Positions 40,387 through 49,416 of a stretch of 58,494 nt of DNA are shown here, piece by piece; within the stretch, counting starts at the first letter, position 1; every line of letters starts with the position of its first letter. Below the pieces are notes generated by a model. The model made no database searches. It was not told where the DNA came from and saw only the letters and a list, made by a program, of their open reading frames with translations. The DNA comes from Eubacterium sp. Its GTDB lineage: Bacteria; Bacillota; Clostridia; Lachnospirales; Lachnospiraceae. The translations under genes were made by a program, and so were the position numbers. The stretch is taken from positions 1 to 58,494 of the forward strand of contig JAETSX010000047.1 in NCBI GenBank assembly GCA_021769425.1. Reading direction: 5' to 3'.

Positions 40387-41394
40387 TTAATTGATCTGCC
40401 ATGCCTTCGGCATAAAATACTCTTCAAACTTCGCTATAGCATAGCGGTCTGTCATTCCTGCGATATAATCGCAGACCACCCGCTCCCGTTCCTCGCCCTG
40501 GTCCAACATCGCAAGATACTGCGCAGGAAGACAGTCGATATGTTTGTTATAGTAGTAAAACAACCGATTCAGCAAATCCTTGGCCCGCTCTTCCTCTCCC
40601 TTTGCCATTGGATTCCGGTATACATGCTCGAACATAAACTTCCGCAGCCCTTTCATGGCCTGCTCCACATCCTCTGACATGCAGATGTCATTCTTCCCCA
40701 AACTGTTTGTTATTATATTATGTATCAGGGTATTCAAACGTTTCCGAGTGGTATTGCCCAAAATCTCCCGGTACTCTGCCGGTATATCCTCCTCGGACAG
40801 CACTTTTCCCCGGATCGCGTCATCAATATCATGATTAATATATGCAATTTTATCAGAAAGGCGGACGATTTTCCCCTCCATGGTGGAAGGCATTAACCTG
40901 GTCTGGTGGTTTAAAATCCCGTCCCGCACCTCCCAGGTCAGGTTCAGCCCTTTTCCATTCTTTTCCAGAGTTTCAACAATCCGCACGCTTTGCTCATTGT
41001 GTTTAAAACCGCCCTCATAGATGGAATTCAGCATATATTCCCCTGCATGTCCAAAAGGAGTATGCCCCAGATCATGTCCCAGGGCAATGGCCTCCACCAA
41101 ATCCTCATTCAGACGCAGCGCCTTTGCAATGGTCCTTGCGTTCTGGGACACTTCCAGCGTATGCGTCAGCCTGGTGCGGTAATGATCGCCCCGGGGCGTC
41201 AGAAAAACCTGTGTCTTATGCTTCAGACGCCGAAAAGATTTGCAGTGAAGAATTCTGTCCCTGTCCCTTTGGAACACCGGCCTGATATCACATTGGGGTT
41301 CCTCTCTGTCACGTCCTTTCGAATTCTCGCTGAGAGTGGCGAAAGGGCTTAAATAGGTTCGTTCCAACAACTCTATATTCTCTCTAATGAGCAT
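40387..41394 (-). CDS. dgt: Deoxyguanosinetriphosphate triphosphohydrolase-like protein
   Basis: A 335-residue HD-domain dNTPase that splits dGTP (or other dNTPs) to nucleoside and triphosphate. Metal ligands: H in RTRLTHTLEVSQNAR, the HD pair in ALGHDLGHTPFGHAGE, and the late Asp in VRLSDKIAYINHDIDDA. The start is set at 41394, where AGAGGTG lies six bases upstream; a GTG three codons earlier is the alternative. Heads the run dgt-dnaG-rpoD-trmK-nif3. Just past its stop, at 40330-40370, a second imperfect copy of its last codons is seen. Confidence 0.92.
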   Translation of the reverse strand: MLIRENIELLERTYLSPFATLSENSKGRDREEPQCDIRPVFQRDRDRILHCKSFRRLKHKTQVFLTPRGDHYRTRLTHTLEVSQNARTIAKALRLNEDLVEAIALGHDLGHTPFGHAGEYMLNSIYEGGFKHNEQSVRIVETLEKNGKGLNLTWEVRDGILNHQTRLMPSTMEGKIVRLSDKIAYINHDIDDAIRGKVLSEEDIPAEYREILGNTTRKRLNTLIHNIITNSLGKNDICMSEDVEQAMKGLRKFMFEHVYRNPMAKGEEERAKDLLNRLFYYYNKHIDCLPAQYLAMLDQGEERERVVCDYIAGMTDRYAIAKFEEYFMPKAWQIN

Positions 41395-41582
41395 TCCCAT
41401 CACCTCTATAATGATATATTCCGCATAAATTCTTCTTTTCCTTTATTTTTTCGCAAAAAAACGCAGAATTTTACAAATCCGCCCTGAAAAGTTCTGAAAA
41501 ATAAACAAATGAATCTTTTGATAGCGATATGCTTTCATTAACGAGAGAGTTCTGCCTGCGCACTGGAAATTTTTAAAACAGG

Positions 41583-41614
41583 AAAAGAGCTATTGCTATT
41601 TGCAACAGCTCTTT
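41583..41614 (-). terminator. Terminator after tRNA-Leu
   Basis: AAAGAGCTGTTGC pairs with GCAATAGCTCTTTT on the minus strand, 8 bp past the 3' end of the tRNA. Confidence 0.8.
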
Positions 41615-41621
41615 CTTTGCG

Positions 41622-41706
41622 TGCAGGAGATGGGACTTGAACCCACACGATATTGCTACCACAGGCACCTGAAGCCTGCGCGTCTGCCAATTCCGCCACT
41701 CCTGCG
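41622..41706 (-). tRNA. tRNA-Leu (CAG)
   Basis: A class II tRNA of 85 nt. The acceptor stem is GCAGGAG with CTCCTGC and discriminator A; the anticodon stem is CAGGC/GCCTG around the loop TTCAGGT, giving anticodon CAG. The D-arm reads TGGCGGAATTGGCAGACG and the T-arm GGGTTCAAGTCCC, with a long variable arm between. CCA is not encoded. Confidence 0.95.
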
Positions 41707-41882
41707 CAACACTGACAATAGCTATTATATATACTATAAAGAGATTTGTCAACACTTTTTTTACATTTTTTTCAGCTTTTTTTCATTTACATTTTTTCTA
41801 CATTTTTTCTGCTGATTTCTTACTGTTCCGACGGCCCTTTGACAGGAATGATTGGCATCAGTCCCGCTCTCGCCTTCACTGT

Positions 41883-41974
41883 TATACTCAAGAGCATACT
41901 TATTTGCCAAATGATTTGCTTGTATTCTTGAAATAGCGAAAACTTGTTGGCAAATCATTTCGCTCACGGGTATA
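41883..41974 (+). repeat. 92-bp interspersed hairpin repeat, copy 3
   Basis: Begins TATACTCAAGAGCATACTT and ends TTTCGCTCACGGGTATA. Nearly identical to copies 1, 2 and 4 outside the loop. Located between the tRNA promoter region and the end of the oxidoreductase gene. Confidence 0.85.
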
Positions 41975-42027
41975 AAGAGCCGCCGAAGCATTATTATAAG
42001 CTTTGTATCCCCCAAAACAATTTCACA

Positions 42028-42999
42028 TTATTCAAAGGGATACGTCATTCCCCATTGGCTGCGTACGGCAGTCAGCGTCTCCATCACGTCACGGACCATC
42101 TGAAGATTATCCTCTCCGCTCCCGTTTCTTATATATTCCTGCATATCCTGCACCTCGTACTGCAGCGCCAGCTCTGATTTACCTTCTTCAACGTTTTCCT
42201 TTCGGCCGTCTTCCGTATAGGTAATGACTGCTTTTTGGGCTCTTGGATAATCGTCAATTTCAATAAATCCTTTCTCTCCTGCTATTACGCCCCGCTTCGG
42301 CTGCTTGGCACGCATGGTAAGCGCCATAACCGCCAGTTCCCCATCTGGATTCTTCAATAAAATTCCGCTGCTTTCATCTACACCGGTTTCAAAATAATTG
42401 GCGGTTGTAAGAACCGTATTTGGCTTGCTTTTCATAAAAAACCTTGCAAATGAGGCCGCATAGACGCCAATGTCAAGCAGCGCCCCGCCTGCCAGCTCTT
42501 TGGAAAAGAAACGGCTGTTTTTGTCATACTCTTTGCAGCTTCCAAAGTTCACCTGAATCATTTTGACCTGGCCGATAACGCCATCTGCAATCATCCTGTT
42601 CAGTTTTTTATACAGCGGCATATGCAAAAGAGTTGTGCCGTCACAGATCACCAGCCCTTTTTCCTTTGCAATTGCAGCGCATTCTTCCAGCTGCCTGCTG
42701 TTCACCGTAATCGACTTTTCGCAGAATACATGCTTTCCCGCCTCCAGGGACCGCTTAAGCCACTGGTAATGGGAATTATGGGGCGTTGCAATGTATACAA
42801 TGTCTATGTTTTCATCCGCCAACATCTCATCTGCGCTGCCGTATGCATGAATTGCGCCCAGTTCCCCGGCATATTTTTCCGCCTTTTCCAGGCTTGTGCC
42901 GCATACTGCATAAATCTCTCCATTGACTGTCTGCAAGGCCTCTCCCATGTCATGGGCGATCCAGCCGGTTCCTAAAATTCCCCAGTTCAATTTTTCCAT
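42028..42999 (-). CDS. Gfo/Idh/MocA-family oxidoreductase
   Basis: A 323-residue NAD(P)-dependent sugar or polyol dehydrogenase. The N-terminal Rossmann motif is WGILGTGWIAHDMG, followed by VYIATPHNSHYQWL and CEKSITVNSRQLEE with the conserved Glu-Lys pair near residue 97, and the C-terminal domain with GGALLDIGVYAASFAR (Asp and Tyr of the active site: D-x-G-x-Y). Substrate is not evident; close relatives act on cyclic sugars or trans-dihydrodiols. CAGGAGG precedes the ATG. It lies 117 bp downstream of rpiA. Confidence 0.9.
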   Translation of the reverse strand: MEKLNWGILGTGWIAHDMGEALQTVNGEIYAVCGTSLEKAEKYAGELGAIHAYGSADEMLADENIDIVYIATPHNSHYQWLKRSLEAGKHVFCEKSITVNSRQLEECAAIAKEKGLVICDGTTLLHMPLYKKLNRMIADGVIGQVKMIQVNFGSCKEYDKNSRFFSKELAGGALLDIGVYAASFARFFMKSKPNTVLTTANYFETGVDESSGILLKNPDGELAVMALTMRAKQPKRGVIAGEKGFIEIDDYPRAQKAVITYTEDGRKENVEEGKSELALQYEVQDMQEYIRNGSGEDNLQMVRDVMETLTAVRSQWGMTYPFE

Positions 43000-43050
43000 T
43001 GTTATCCTCCTGACGTTTTCAAATCCGAATTCCGTTTTTCTGATTTATTG

Positions 43051-43106
43051 CTTCGGTTTTACAATCATTTCTTCAATTTTACAATCATTTCTTCGGTTTT
43101 ACAATC
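43051..43106. repeat. Three tandem copies of a 20-bp unit
   Basis: CTTCGGTTTTACAATCATTT at 43051, CTTCAATTTTACAATCATTT at 43071 and a third partial copy at 43091. Between rpiA and the oxidoreductase gene; no coding role. Confidence 0.8.
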
Positions 43107-43116
43107 TATCGCTGTT

Positions 43117-43776
43117 CTATTTTTCTGCCACCACGATTCCGTCTGCGCCTGCTATAATAGCCTTTGACGCAATCCGGTAAAACAGGGAATGCCCTATAAG
43201 CCCCGGTATCCCATCCAGTTCCAGTGACAGTTTCCCTATATTTTCCACAGAAGAGAATTTGGCTTCCAGCAAGTCATTTCCGTAATCGCTGACCAACAAG
43301 CCGGCCTTCTTTGCAGACCGCCGTTCCGTCACTTCCGCACCCATCTCTTTCAGCCGCTTTTTTACATAGGAACATGCCGGCGGAAGAACCTCCAGGGTAA
43401 CCGGATAGGAGAAGGCCAGTGTCTCATGGTATTTTCCCTCATCGGCCAGCAATACATATTCCTTTGCCATGCAGGCGGCTATTTTCTCCTGGGTGTGGAT
43501 TCCGCCGCAGCTTTTCAGTGCATTCAGCTCTGCGTCCAGCTCGTCGCATCCGTCGAAAGCCAGATCAATCATTTCTGTCATTTCCAAAGGCAGTACGGGG
43601 ATATGATGCTGAATGCATAGTTTTAAGGTATCCTTAGAAGGCGTTACCGCCTGAATGCTCTTGTGATGTTTCTCAATTTCTTCCATTAAAAGGGCTACCG
43701 TACTGCCGCCTCCCAATCCGACAGTCATGCCGTCTTCGATCATTTCAAGCGCTTTTTGCGCACATTTTCGTTTCAT
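43117..43776 (-). CDS. rpiA: Ribose-5-phosphate isomerase A
   Basis: Interconverts ribose 5-phosphate and ribulose 5-phosphate. The 219-residue protein has GLGGGSTVALL (phosphate loop), AFDGCDELDAELNALKSCGGIHTQEK (catalytic Asp/Glu and Lys) and the C-terminal GIPGLIGHSLFYRIASKAIIAG segment. It starts 23 bp after the PTS gene with AAGGAGG before the ATG, so it is in that operon. Placement with a PTS and an RpiR-type regulator suggests use in breakdown of a sugar that enters as a pentose or ketose phosphate. Confidence 0.93.
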   Translation of the reverse strand: MKRKCAQKALEMIEDGMTVGLGGGSTVALLMEEIEKHHKSIQAVTPSKDTLKLCIQHHIPVLPLEMTEMIDLAFDGCDELDAELNALKSCGGIHTQEKIAACMAKEYVLLADEGKYHETLAFSYPVTLEVLPPACSYVKKRLKEMGAEVTERRSAKKAGLLVSDYGNDLLEAKFSSVENIGKLSLELDGIPGLIGHSLFYRIASKAIIAGADGIVVAEK

Positions 43777-43799
43777 AAGAACCTCCTTATCACACCGAA

Positions 43800-45719
43800 T
43801 TAAGCTTCCTCTTTTATAGGTTTTTTCAGAAATGCCAGAATCAGGCAGCCAACCACAGAACCCGCCAGTATGGCCAGCGCATACAGCAGAGGATTTCCGA
43901 TGGTGGGCAGTACGAAAATTCCTCCATGGGGCGCACGGAGCGTACAGCCAAACAGCATGGACAATCCCCCTGCTGTGGCAGATCCTATGATGCAGGACGG
44001 AAGAACGCGGATTGGGTCATTTGCCGCAAAGGGTATTGCGCCTTCTGAAATAAAGGACAGCCCCAGCAGATAATTCACCAGGCCGGATTCCCTTTCCTTC
44101 TGCGTAAAACGGTTCTTGAAAAATGTGGTGCACAAAGCGATTGCCAAGGGCGGGATCATACCTCCTGCCATAACTGCCGCCATAATTTCAAAGTTGCCCT
44201 CTGCAAGCTGGGAGGTTCCAAATACATAAGAGGTCTTATTCACCGGGCCGCCCATGTCAACGGACTGCATGCCGGCCACCACTACGCCAAGCAGCACTTT
44301 GCTGGTTCCGCTCATGCTGTTCAATGCATTGGTCAGCGCATCATTGATCATTCCCATCAGCGGATTAATCAGAGTCGTTACCACGGAACCGGATAAAATG
44401 CCGAATACAGGATAGATAATCATCGGACGTATGCTGTTCAGCGACTGGGGCAGCTTTGAAGTCATCTTCTTAAGCAAAAGCACCAGATATCCTGCCGCAA
44501 AGCCTGCAAACAGCGCTCCCAGAAAGCCTGCATTTACCTCTCCGCCGGCCGGATTCAGAAAAGTTGAGCCGCTTTTTGCCACCAGCCCTGCCACGAAACC
44601 TACAGCAAGCCCCGGCCGGTCTGCGATGCTCATTGCAATGTAGCCGGACAATACCGGAAGCATCATGCCGAAGGAAAATTCGCCTATGGTTTTCAGATAC
44701 GCCGCAAGGGGCGTATTTTTCCCAAAATTCGCCGGATCGATGCTGTAATCGTCAAACAAAAACGCCAGCGCAATCAGGATGCCGCCGCCAATGACAAAGG
44801 GAAGCATGTGGGATACGCCGTTCATCAGATTTTTATAAATCTGCCGTCCAACGCTTTCCGATTCTCCGGCGTCGCTTTCTGCCTGAGCAGCGCCGGTATG
44901 GCGGTAAATGGGAACGCTGCCGCTGACTGCCTGTGATATCAGTTCCTCCGCCTTATGTATGCCGTCCGCAACTTTTGTAATAAGAACCGGCTTTCCGTCA
45001 AACCTTGCCAGGTCTACTTTCTTATCGGCTGCTATAATGATACATTCCGCATGTGCGATGTCTTCCGGCGTCAGCACGTTTTTGGCTCCGTCCGCTCCCT
45101 GTGTTTCAACCTTGATGGAGATATTCATCTGCTTTCCTTTCATCTCCAGGCTTTCCGCCGCCATAAAGGTATGAGCAATGCCTGTGGGACATGCAGTGAT
45201 TGCCAATACCCGGTATCCCTCCTCTGGCTGCTCCAGAGCTTTCTTTGCTTTCTTTCCGTCCAGCTCGTCTTCTTTCTCGTCAATCATTTCCAAAAATTGC
45301 TCCGGCGTCTCTGCTTTTACCAGAGAATCCTTGAACTCCGTGTCCATCAGAATCGTTGAGAGCTTCGCGAGAGCCTCTAAGTGCACGTTTGCCCCGGTTT
45401 CCGGCGCGGCAATCATAAAAATCAAATCTGTCGGCTCTCCATCCAGGGATTCATAATCTACCCCGTCCCTGATTACTGCAGCCGCCAGCCCTGCACGCTT
45501 TACTGCGGCGCATTTGGAGTGGGGAATTGCGATTCCTTCTCCGATTCCTGTGGTTCCTTCTTCTTCTCTTGCCAGAACCCCCTCTTTGTATGCTTCTCTG
45601 TCATTTAAATTCCCTGACTTCTCCATCAGCCGTGTCATGTAATCAATGGCTTCTGCTTTCGATGCAGCACTGGCATTTACGTCAATGGCATCCGGGCTGA
45701 GTAATTCACTGATCCTCAT
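43800..45719 (-). CDS. PTS fructose-family transporter, EIIABC
   Basis: A single-chain phosphotransferase permease of 639 residues in the order A-B-C. EIIA (1-150) has the phosphorylated His in GIAIPHSKC; EIIB (about 170-270) has the Cys in ITACPTGIAHTFMAAE; EIIC (about 310-639) has eight to ten membrane segments with GPVNKTSYVFGT and EGAIPFAANDP. It imports and phosphorylates fructose or a similar sugar. The start is the ATG at 45719, 10 bases after GAGGAGG. It leads an operon with rpiA; an RpiR-like operator lies upstream of its promoter. Confidence 0.93.
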   Translation of the reverse strand: MRISELLSPDAIDVNASAASKAEAIDYMTRLMEKSGNLNDREAYKEGVLAREEEGTTGIGEGIAIPHSKCAAVKRAGLAAAVIRDGVDYESLDGEPTDLIFMIAAPETGANVHLEALAKLSTILMDTEFKDSLVKAETPEQFLEMIDEKEDELDGKKAKKALEQPEEGYRVLAITACPTGIAHTFMAAESLEMKGKQMNISIKVETQGADGAKNVLTPEDIAHAECIIIAADKKVDLARFDGKPVLITKVADGIHKAEELISQAVSGSVPIYRHTGAAQAESDAGESESVGRQIYKNLMNGVSHMLPFVIGGGILIALAFLFDDYSIDPANFGKNTPLAAYLKTIGEFSFGMMLPVLSGYIAMSIADRPGLAVGFVAGLVAKSGSTFLNPAGGEVNAGFLGALFAGFAAGYLVLLLKKMTSKLPQSLNSIRPMIIYPVFGILSGSVVTTLINPLMGMINDALTNALNSMSGTSKVLLGVVVAGMQSVDMGGPVNKTSYVFGTSQLAEGNFEIMAAVMAGGMIPPLAIALCTTFFKNRFTQKERESGLVNYLLGLSFISEGAIPFAANDPIRVLPSCIIGSATAGGLSMLFGCTLRAPHGGIFVLPTIGNPLLYALAILAGSVVGCLILAFLKKPIKEEA

Positions 45720-45801
45720 ACTTATTTCCTCCTCAATCCACATCATTTTCTGCAGCTTTCAGGTCCGATTATCCGATGCGTAAATTATTTTTGTCATTAT
45801 C

Positions 45802-45885
45802 AATATCGCGATATTTATTTTTGTATACTTAGTATAGCACGTAAAAAAATATTGTCAATTCTATTTTACGCGAAAATTATTTTTC
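45802..45885 (-). promoter_or_regulatory. PTS promoter with RpiR-like operator
   Basis: On the minus strand TTGACA (45853-45858) and TATACT (45831-45836) are 16 bp apart. Fourteen bp upstream of the -35 lies GAAAATTATTTTTC (45872-45885, plus-strand reading), nearly the same as the palindrome at the rpiR promoter. Downstream of the start lies a perfect 14-bp palindrome AATATCGCGATATT (45802-45815), a further possible operator. Confidence 0.65.
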
Positions 45886-46156
45886 TACAAATTTGATAAT
45901 TGTGTGGATTATATTTCAAAATTTAAGAGGATTTTTACAGCATATTGCACAAAGTCTAGGAAGTTATGCCAAGCGTCGAAAAAACTGACGCTTAGTATAA
46001 CATATGCACACAGCCGCACAAAGGAAAATTGCCGCTTTGCGGCATGCAACTGGCGCAACTGCACGGTAAATCTTTTTGCCGTGCAGTATAAACAAAAAGG
46101 GGCTGCCGGAAAATAATATTTTCATACAATCTCCGATAGCCCCAAACTCTGACAAC
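45886..46156. other. Region between rpiR and PTS genes, with hairpins
   Basis: No gene. Hairpins: CAAGCGTC/GACGCTT at about 45970-45993, CTGCACGG/CCGTGCAG at 46059-46086, and the rpiR terminator GGGGCT...AGCCCC at 46099-46143, which on the minus strand is followed by CTTTTTG. Confidence 0.6.
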
Positions 46157-47008
46157 TTAAAGCTTTTCATCCGCAATCAGGTTTTCGCAATAATTGATAC
46201 AGTCATAGCTCCGTTTCTCCCCTACTGTCAGAAACAGATACAGCGCCTCAATCACCGTCATGGCTGATACCCGGGAAAAACAGATTTCATTTAAAAACAG
46301 CTTTTCCCTGGTTGCAGTCTGAATATGGTAATCCGCACTGTTTGCAACAGAGGAATTGGGATTGTTAGTAATGCCAACGATTATGACTCCGCGTTTCTTT
46401 GCCTCCCGCACCATTTTTACCACCTGTCTGGATTCTCCTGAATTGGATATGGCAATCATCATGTCATTTTTGCCCAGCGACAGAGAAAACGCCAGCTGCG
46501 TTTCCCAAATTGTCCCCGCTACGGCTCTGATACCGATTTCATTAAATTTAAAGCAGCCGTCCAGGGCAACCGGTATGGTATTGCCCACTGCCACAAACTG
46601 GACAACTCCCGCCTTTTTGATATGATCCAGAATTGTGTTCAGCTGCGCTTCATCAATCAGGGATATGGTCTGGCGGATTTCGTCTATTTTATTCGCAAGG
46701 ATATTCTGCAGCGACTGCCCAATATCCTCTCTTGAAATATGATTGGAAACAGGCGTCTCCAGCCCGCTATCCACAATTTCCTTTGCAAGCTGGATTTTTA
46801 GCTGGTGAAACCCTTCCACGTCGCATTTATGGCAGAAGCGTGAAACGGTGGCAACGCTTGTCCCGCAGGATTTTGCCAGTTCTCCGATGGTCATGTTGAC
46901 GGCTTCTGTATGGTTCTGGATGATAAAGTTTGCGATTTTTTTTTCCTGTTCAAAGAAGTTGTCATATAAAATATGGATGGTGTCCAGTACGGACTTTTGC
47001 TTTTCCAT
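46157..47008 (-). CDS. MurR/RpiR-family transcriptional regulator
   Basis: A 283-residue regulator: an N-terminal HTH_6 domain (residues 1-77, with TIGELAKSCGTSVATVSRFC) and a SIS sugar-phosphate-binding domain (about 110-260, with VQFVAVGNTIPVAL, MMIAISNSGESRQVVKMV and GVIIVGITNNPNSSVA). It probably senses a sugar phosphate and controls the PTS-rpiA operon downstream and itself. AAGGAGG precedes the ATG. Confidence 0.92.
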   Translation of the reverse strand: MEKQKSVLDTIHILYDNFFEQEKKIANFIIQNHTEAVNMTIGELAKSCGTSVATVSRFCHKCDVEGFHQLKIQLAKEIVDSGLETPVSNHISREDIGQSLQNILANKIDEIRQTISLIDEAQLNTILDHIKKAGVVQFVAVGNTIPVALDGCFKFNEIGIRAVAGTIWETQLAFSLSLGKNDMMIAISNSGESRQVVKMVREAKKRGVIIVGITNNPNSSVANSADYHIQTATREKLFLNEICFSRVSAMTVIEALYLFLTVGEKRSYDCINYCENLIADEKL

Positions 47009-47024
47009 GTTGTTCCTCCTTCAC

Positions 47025-47073
47025 GAAAATAATTTTCACAACTTTATCATATAAGAAATCAGGGATTTGTCAA
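47025..47073 (-). promoter_or_regulatory. rpiR promoter and operator
   Basis: On the minus strand TTGACA (47068-47073) and TATGAT (47046-47051) are 16 bp apart. GAAAATAATTTTC (47025-47037, plus strand) is a 13-bp palindrome right at the expected transcription start, ideal for repression. The same palindrome with one added base lies upstream of the PTS promoter. Confidence 0.7.
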
Positions 47074-47122
47074 GGGTTCCTCCGTACTTCCTGATGCTAG
47101 AGCATCTTTAAAAAATCCACAT

Positions 47123-47151
47123 TTGCCATTTCCCCCAATCTGTTATAAAAT
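47123..47151 (+). promoter_or_regulatory. Promoter of the phosphofructokinase remnant
   Basis: TTGCCA (47123-47128) and TAAAAT (47146-47151), 17 bp apart, 38 bp before the ATG. Confidence 0.5.
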
Positions 47152-47188
47152 CAACTTGTACGATTCTAACCAGAAAAGGAGAACTCAA

Positions 47189-48294
47189 ATGAACAATTGT
47201 ATTGCAGCTCAGTCCGGCGGACCAACCGCCGCTATCAATGCCAGCCTTGCCGGAGTCATCCAGGGCGTCCTTGACTGCCCCGAATACGATCATATTTACG
47301 GCTCACTTAACGGAATTACCGGAATTTTGGAGGAGCGTTTTCTGGATTTAACCGGGACTTTTCAGGAAAAAGAAAACCTGGAGCTTTTAAAAGTAACCCC
47401 TGCCATGTATCTGGGCTCCTGCCGCTACAAACTGCCCAAACCAAAAGAAGATCCTGACGTTTACGAAACCATCTTCCGTTTTTTTGATAAAATGGAAATC
47501 ACTGCGTTTTTCTATATCGGCGGAAATGATTCCATGGACACTGTGGACAAACTGTCCGCATACGCGGCCAGGGTACAAAGCAAGATCCGTATCATTGGCA
47601 TTCCCAAAACCATTGACAATGATTTATGCGCCACAGACCACACCCCTGGATTTGGCTCTGCCGCAAAATATGTAGCCTCATCCCTTCTGGAGATTTTTCA
47701 CGATACTGCAATTTACACCCCTAAAAGCGTAACTATTGTGGAAATTATGGGACGGGACGCCGGATGGCTCACTGCAGCCTCTGCACTGGCCCGGAATGAA
47801 TACTGTACTGCGCCTCATCTGATTTATCTGCCGGAAGCGGTTTTTGACAAAGAGACTTTTCTGAAAGACGTCAGCGGCCTTCTTAAAACGCAAAACAACG
47901 TAATTGTCGCTGTCTGGAGCGGCTGAATGTAAAGGTGCGTTCCATTGAGCTGAACATTCTTCAGCGGTGCGGCGCCCATATGGCTTCCCTTACTGATCTG
48001 GAAGAATCTTTCCTCCAGGGACAGCACGGAGTTTCTCTGGCCGCACAGGGAATTACCGGCAGGATGGTAACCATTCAGCGCACAGGCAATGAGCCCTATC
48101 AGGTTTCCTATGGCTCCTCCCCGGTATCTGAAATCGCCAACCAGGTAAAATCTGTTCCCAGGGAATTCATCAATGCTGCCGGAAATGACGTGACCCCGGA
48201 AATTCTTTCCTATCTGCGTCCGCTGATTCAGGGCCAGCCAAACCTTGCGTTCGACCAGGGAATTCCCCGTTATCTTCCGACGACGCATTTATAA
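47189..48294 (+). pseudogene. 6-phosphofructokinase (PPi-type-like), deleted and frameshifted
   Basis: The first frame (47189-47926, 245 residues) has the phosphofructokinase start AAQSGGPTAAINASLAG, FYIGGNDSMDTVDKLS (the GGNDS form points to the pyrophosphate-dependent type rather than GGDGS) and IPKTIDNDLCATDHTPGFGSAAK. It ends at VAVWSG and a stop. Homology resumes in another frame at 47935 with VRSIELNILQRCGAH and runs to 48294. By family length (about 410), some 45 residues between the two parts are missing. A deletion of about 140 bp with a shift of frame best explains it. Divergent from rpiR; AAAGGAGA precedes the ATG. Confidence 0.82.
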
Positions 48295-48306
48295 TAAATC
48301 CTGTCA

Positions 48307-48365
48307 GGCGTCCTTATCCACTGCAGTCTTACCTCCTAACAGATACTGCAGTGGATAAGGACGCC
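48307..48365. terminator. Strong hairpin, 21-bp perfect stem
   Basis: The arms 48307-48327 (starts GGCGTCCTTATCC) and 48345-48365 are perfect inverted copies with a 17-base loop. It lies between the convergent phosphofructokinase remnant and the ZIP gene and may end both transcripts, although no T-run follows closely. Confidence 0.6.
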
Positions 48366-48423
48366 ATCATTATGGGGCTTGCTGCATTTCCTGCAATATG
48401 ATATTCAAATGTCCTGAAAACAA

Positions 48424-49308
48424 TTATCCCAATGCCACATCCAAGATCATCATAACCAGAAATCCCACCATAACCCCAATGGTTCCCACTTTGGATGTTT
48501 CATCCGGCTGAGCCTGAGGAATCAGTTCATCCGCCACCACATAAATCATCGCCCCTCCGGCAAAGGCCAGAAGCCAGGGCATCAAAGGAACCGCAGAGGC
48601 CGCAGTGAAAAATACAGCTATTCCAGCCAGAGGCTCTACAATCCCGGACAAACACCCTGTCAGAAACGCCTTTCCTACGCTGGCCCCGGACTGGCGGACC
48701 GGTAGGGAAATGGCTGCTCCCTCCGGAAAATTCTGAATGCCGATTCCCGCCGCCAGACCAATGGCGGAAGCCAGATATGCCGGGTCTTCGGGATGCTGCC
48801 CGGCCAGAACGAAAGCCAGACCCACGGCCATTCCCTCCGGGATGTTGTGGGCAGTGACCGCCAATATCAGAAGCTTCGCCCCTGCTCCTCTTTTCGTCAG
48901 ACCGCAGCCTGCCATTGCCGGCTGTCCTAAGGCCCCCGCGCTTTCGCAGGAATGGAGATCCCCGACAGAACTGTCTATCCTGCAGTTATCTCCCATTGAA
49001 CCGCATCCGTGCAGCCAGGAAAGCATCTTATCCGCCAGATACAAAAACAGGCCCCCAAATACAAACCCCAGAGCCGGGGGAAACCAGGGCGCCATGCCCA
49101 GTTCCCCGCTCTGTTCGATGGAAGGAATCAAAAGGGACCAGACAGAAGCCGCCATCATCACCCCGGAAGCAAAGCCCAGAAAAGCCCGGTTCATTGTATC
49201 ACTGACGGCTCCCCGGAAGCAAAAGACCACCGCCGCCCCTAAGGATGTCATAAGAAATGTAAAACCGGCGCCTAAAAGCGTCTGTAAAAATGTATTTAAA
49301 TTAATCAT
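48424..49308 (-). CDS. ZIP-family metal transporter
   Basis: A 294-residue membrane protein of the ZIP family, with eight helices. The metal path motifs are in helices 4 and 5: VTAHNIPEGMAVGLAFVLAG (HNIPEG) and GIQNFPEGAAISLPV. The loop between helices 3 and 4, often His-rich, here holds Cys/Ser/Gly residues (LHGCGSMGDNCRID ... LHSCESAG) instead. Zinc or iron import is likely. I take the ATG at 49308, with TGGAG five bases before it; an ATG at 49332 would add eight residues. Confidence 0.9.
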   Translation of the reverse strand: MINLNTFLQTLLGAGFTFLMTSLGAAVVFCFRGAVSDTMNRAFLGFASGVMMAASVWSLLIPSIEQSGELGMAPWFPPALGFVFGGLFLYLADKMLSWLHGCGSMGDNCRIDSSVGDLHSCESAGALGQPAMAGCGLTKRGAGAKLLILAVTAHNIPEGMAVGLAFVLAGQHPEDPAYLASAIGLAAGIGIQNFPEGAAISLPVRQSGASVGKAFLTGCLSGIVEPLAGIAVFFTAASAVPLMPWLLAFAGGAMIYVVADELIPQAQPDETSKVGTIGVMVGFLVMMILDVALG

Positions 49309-49416
49309 AAAAACTCCAGAACTGCATTTCATAATTACAGTATGCAGTATCGGAGTTTCTGTGTATTCAAATAAAAGGTATGCGTTTTGGAAAACAGTTT
49401 GGCTGCGGAGAGCAAT

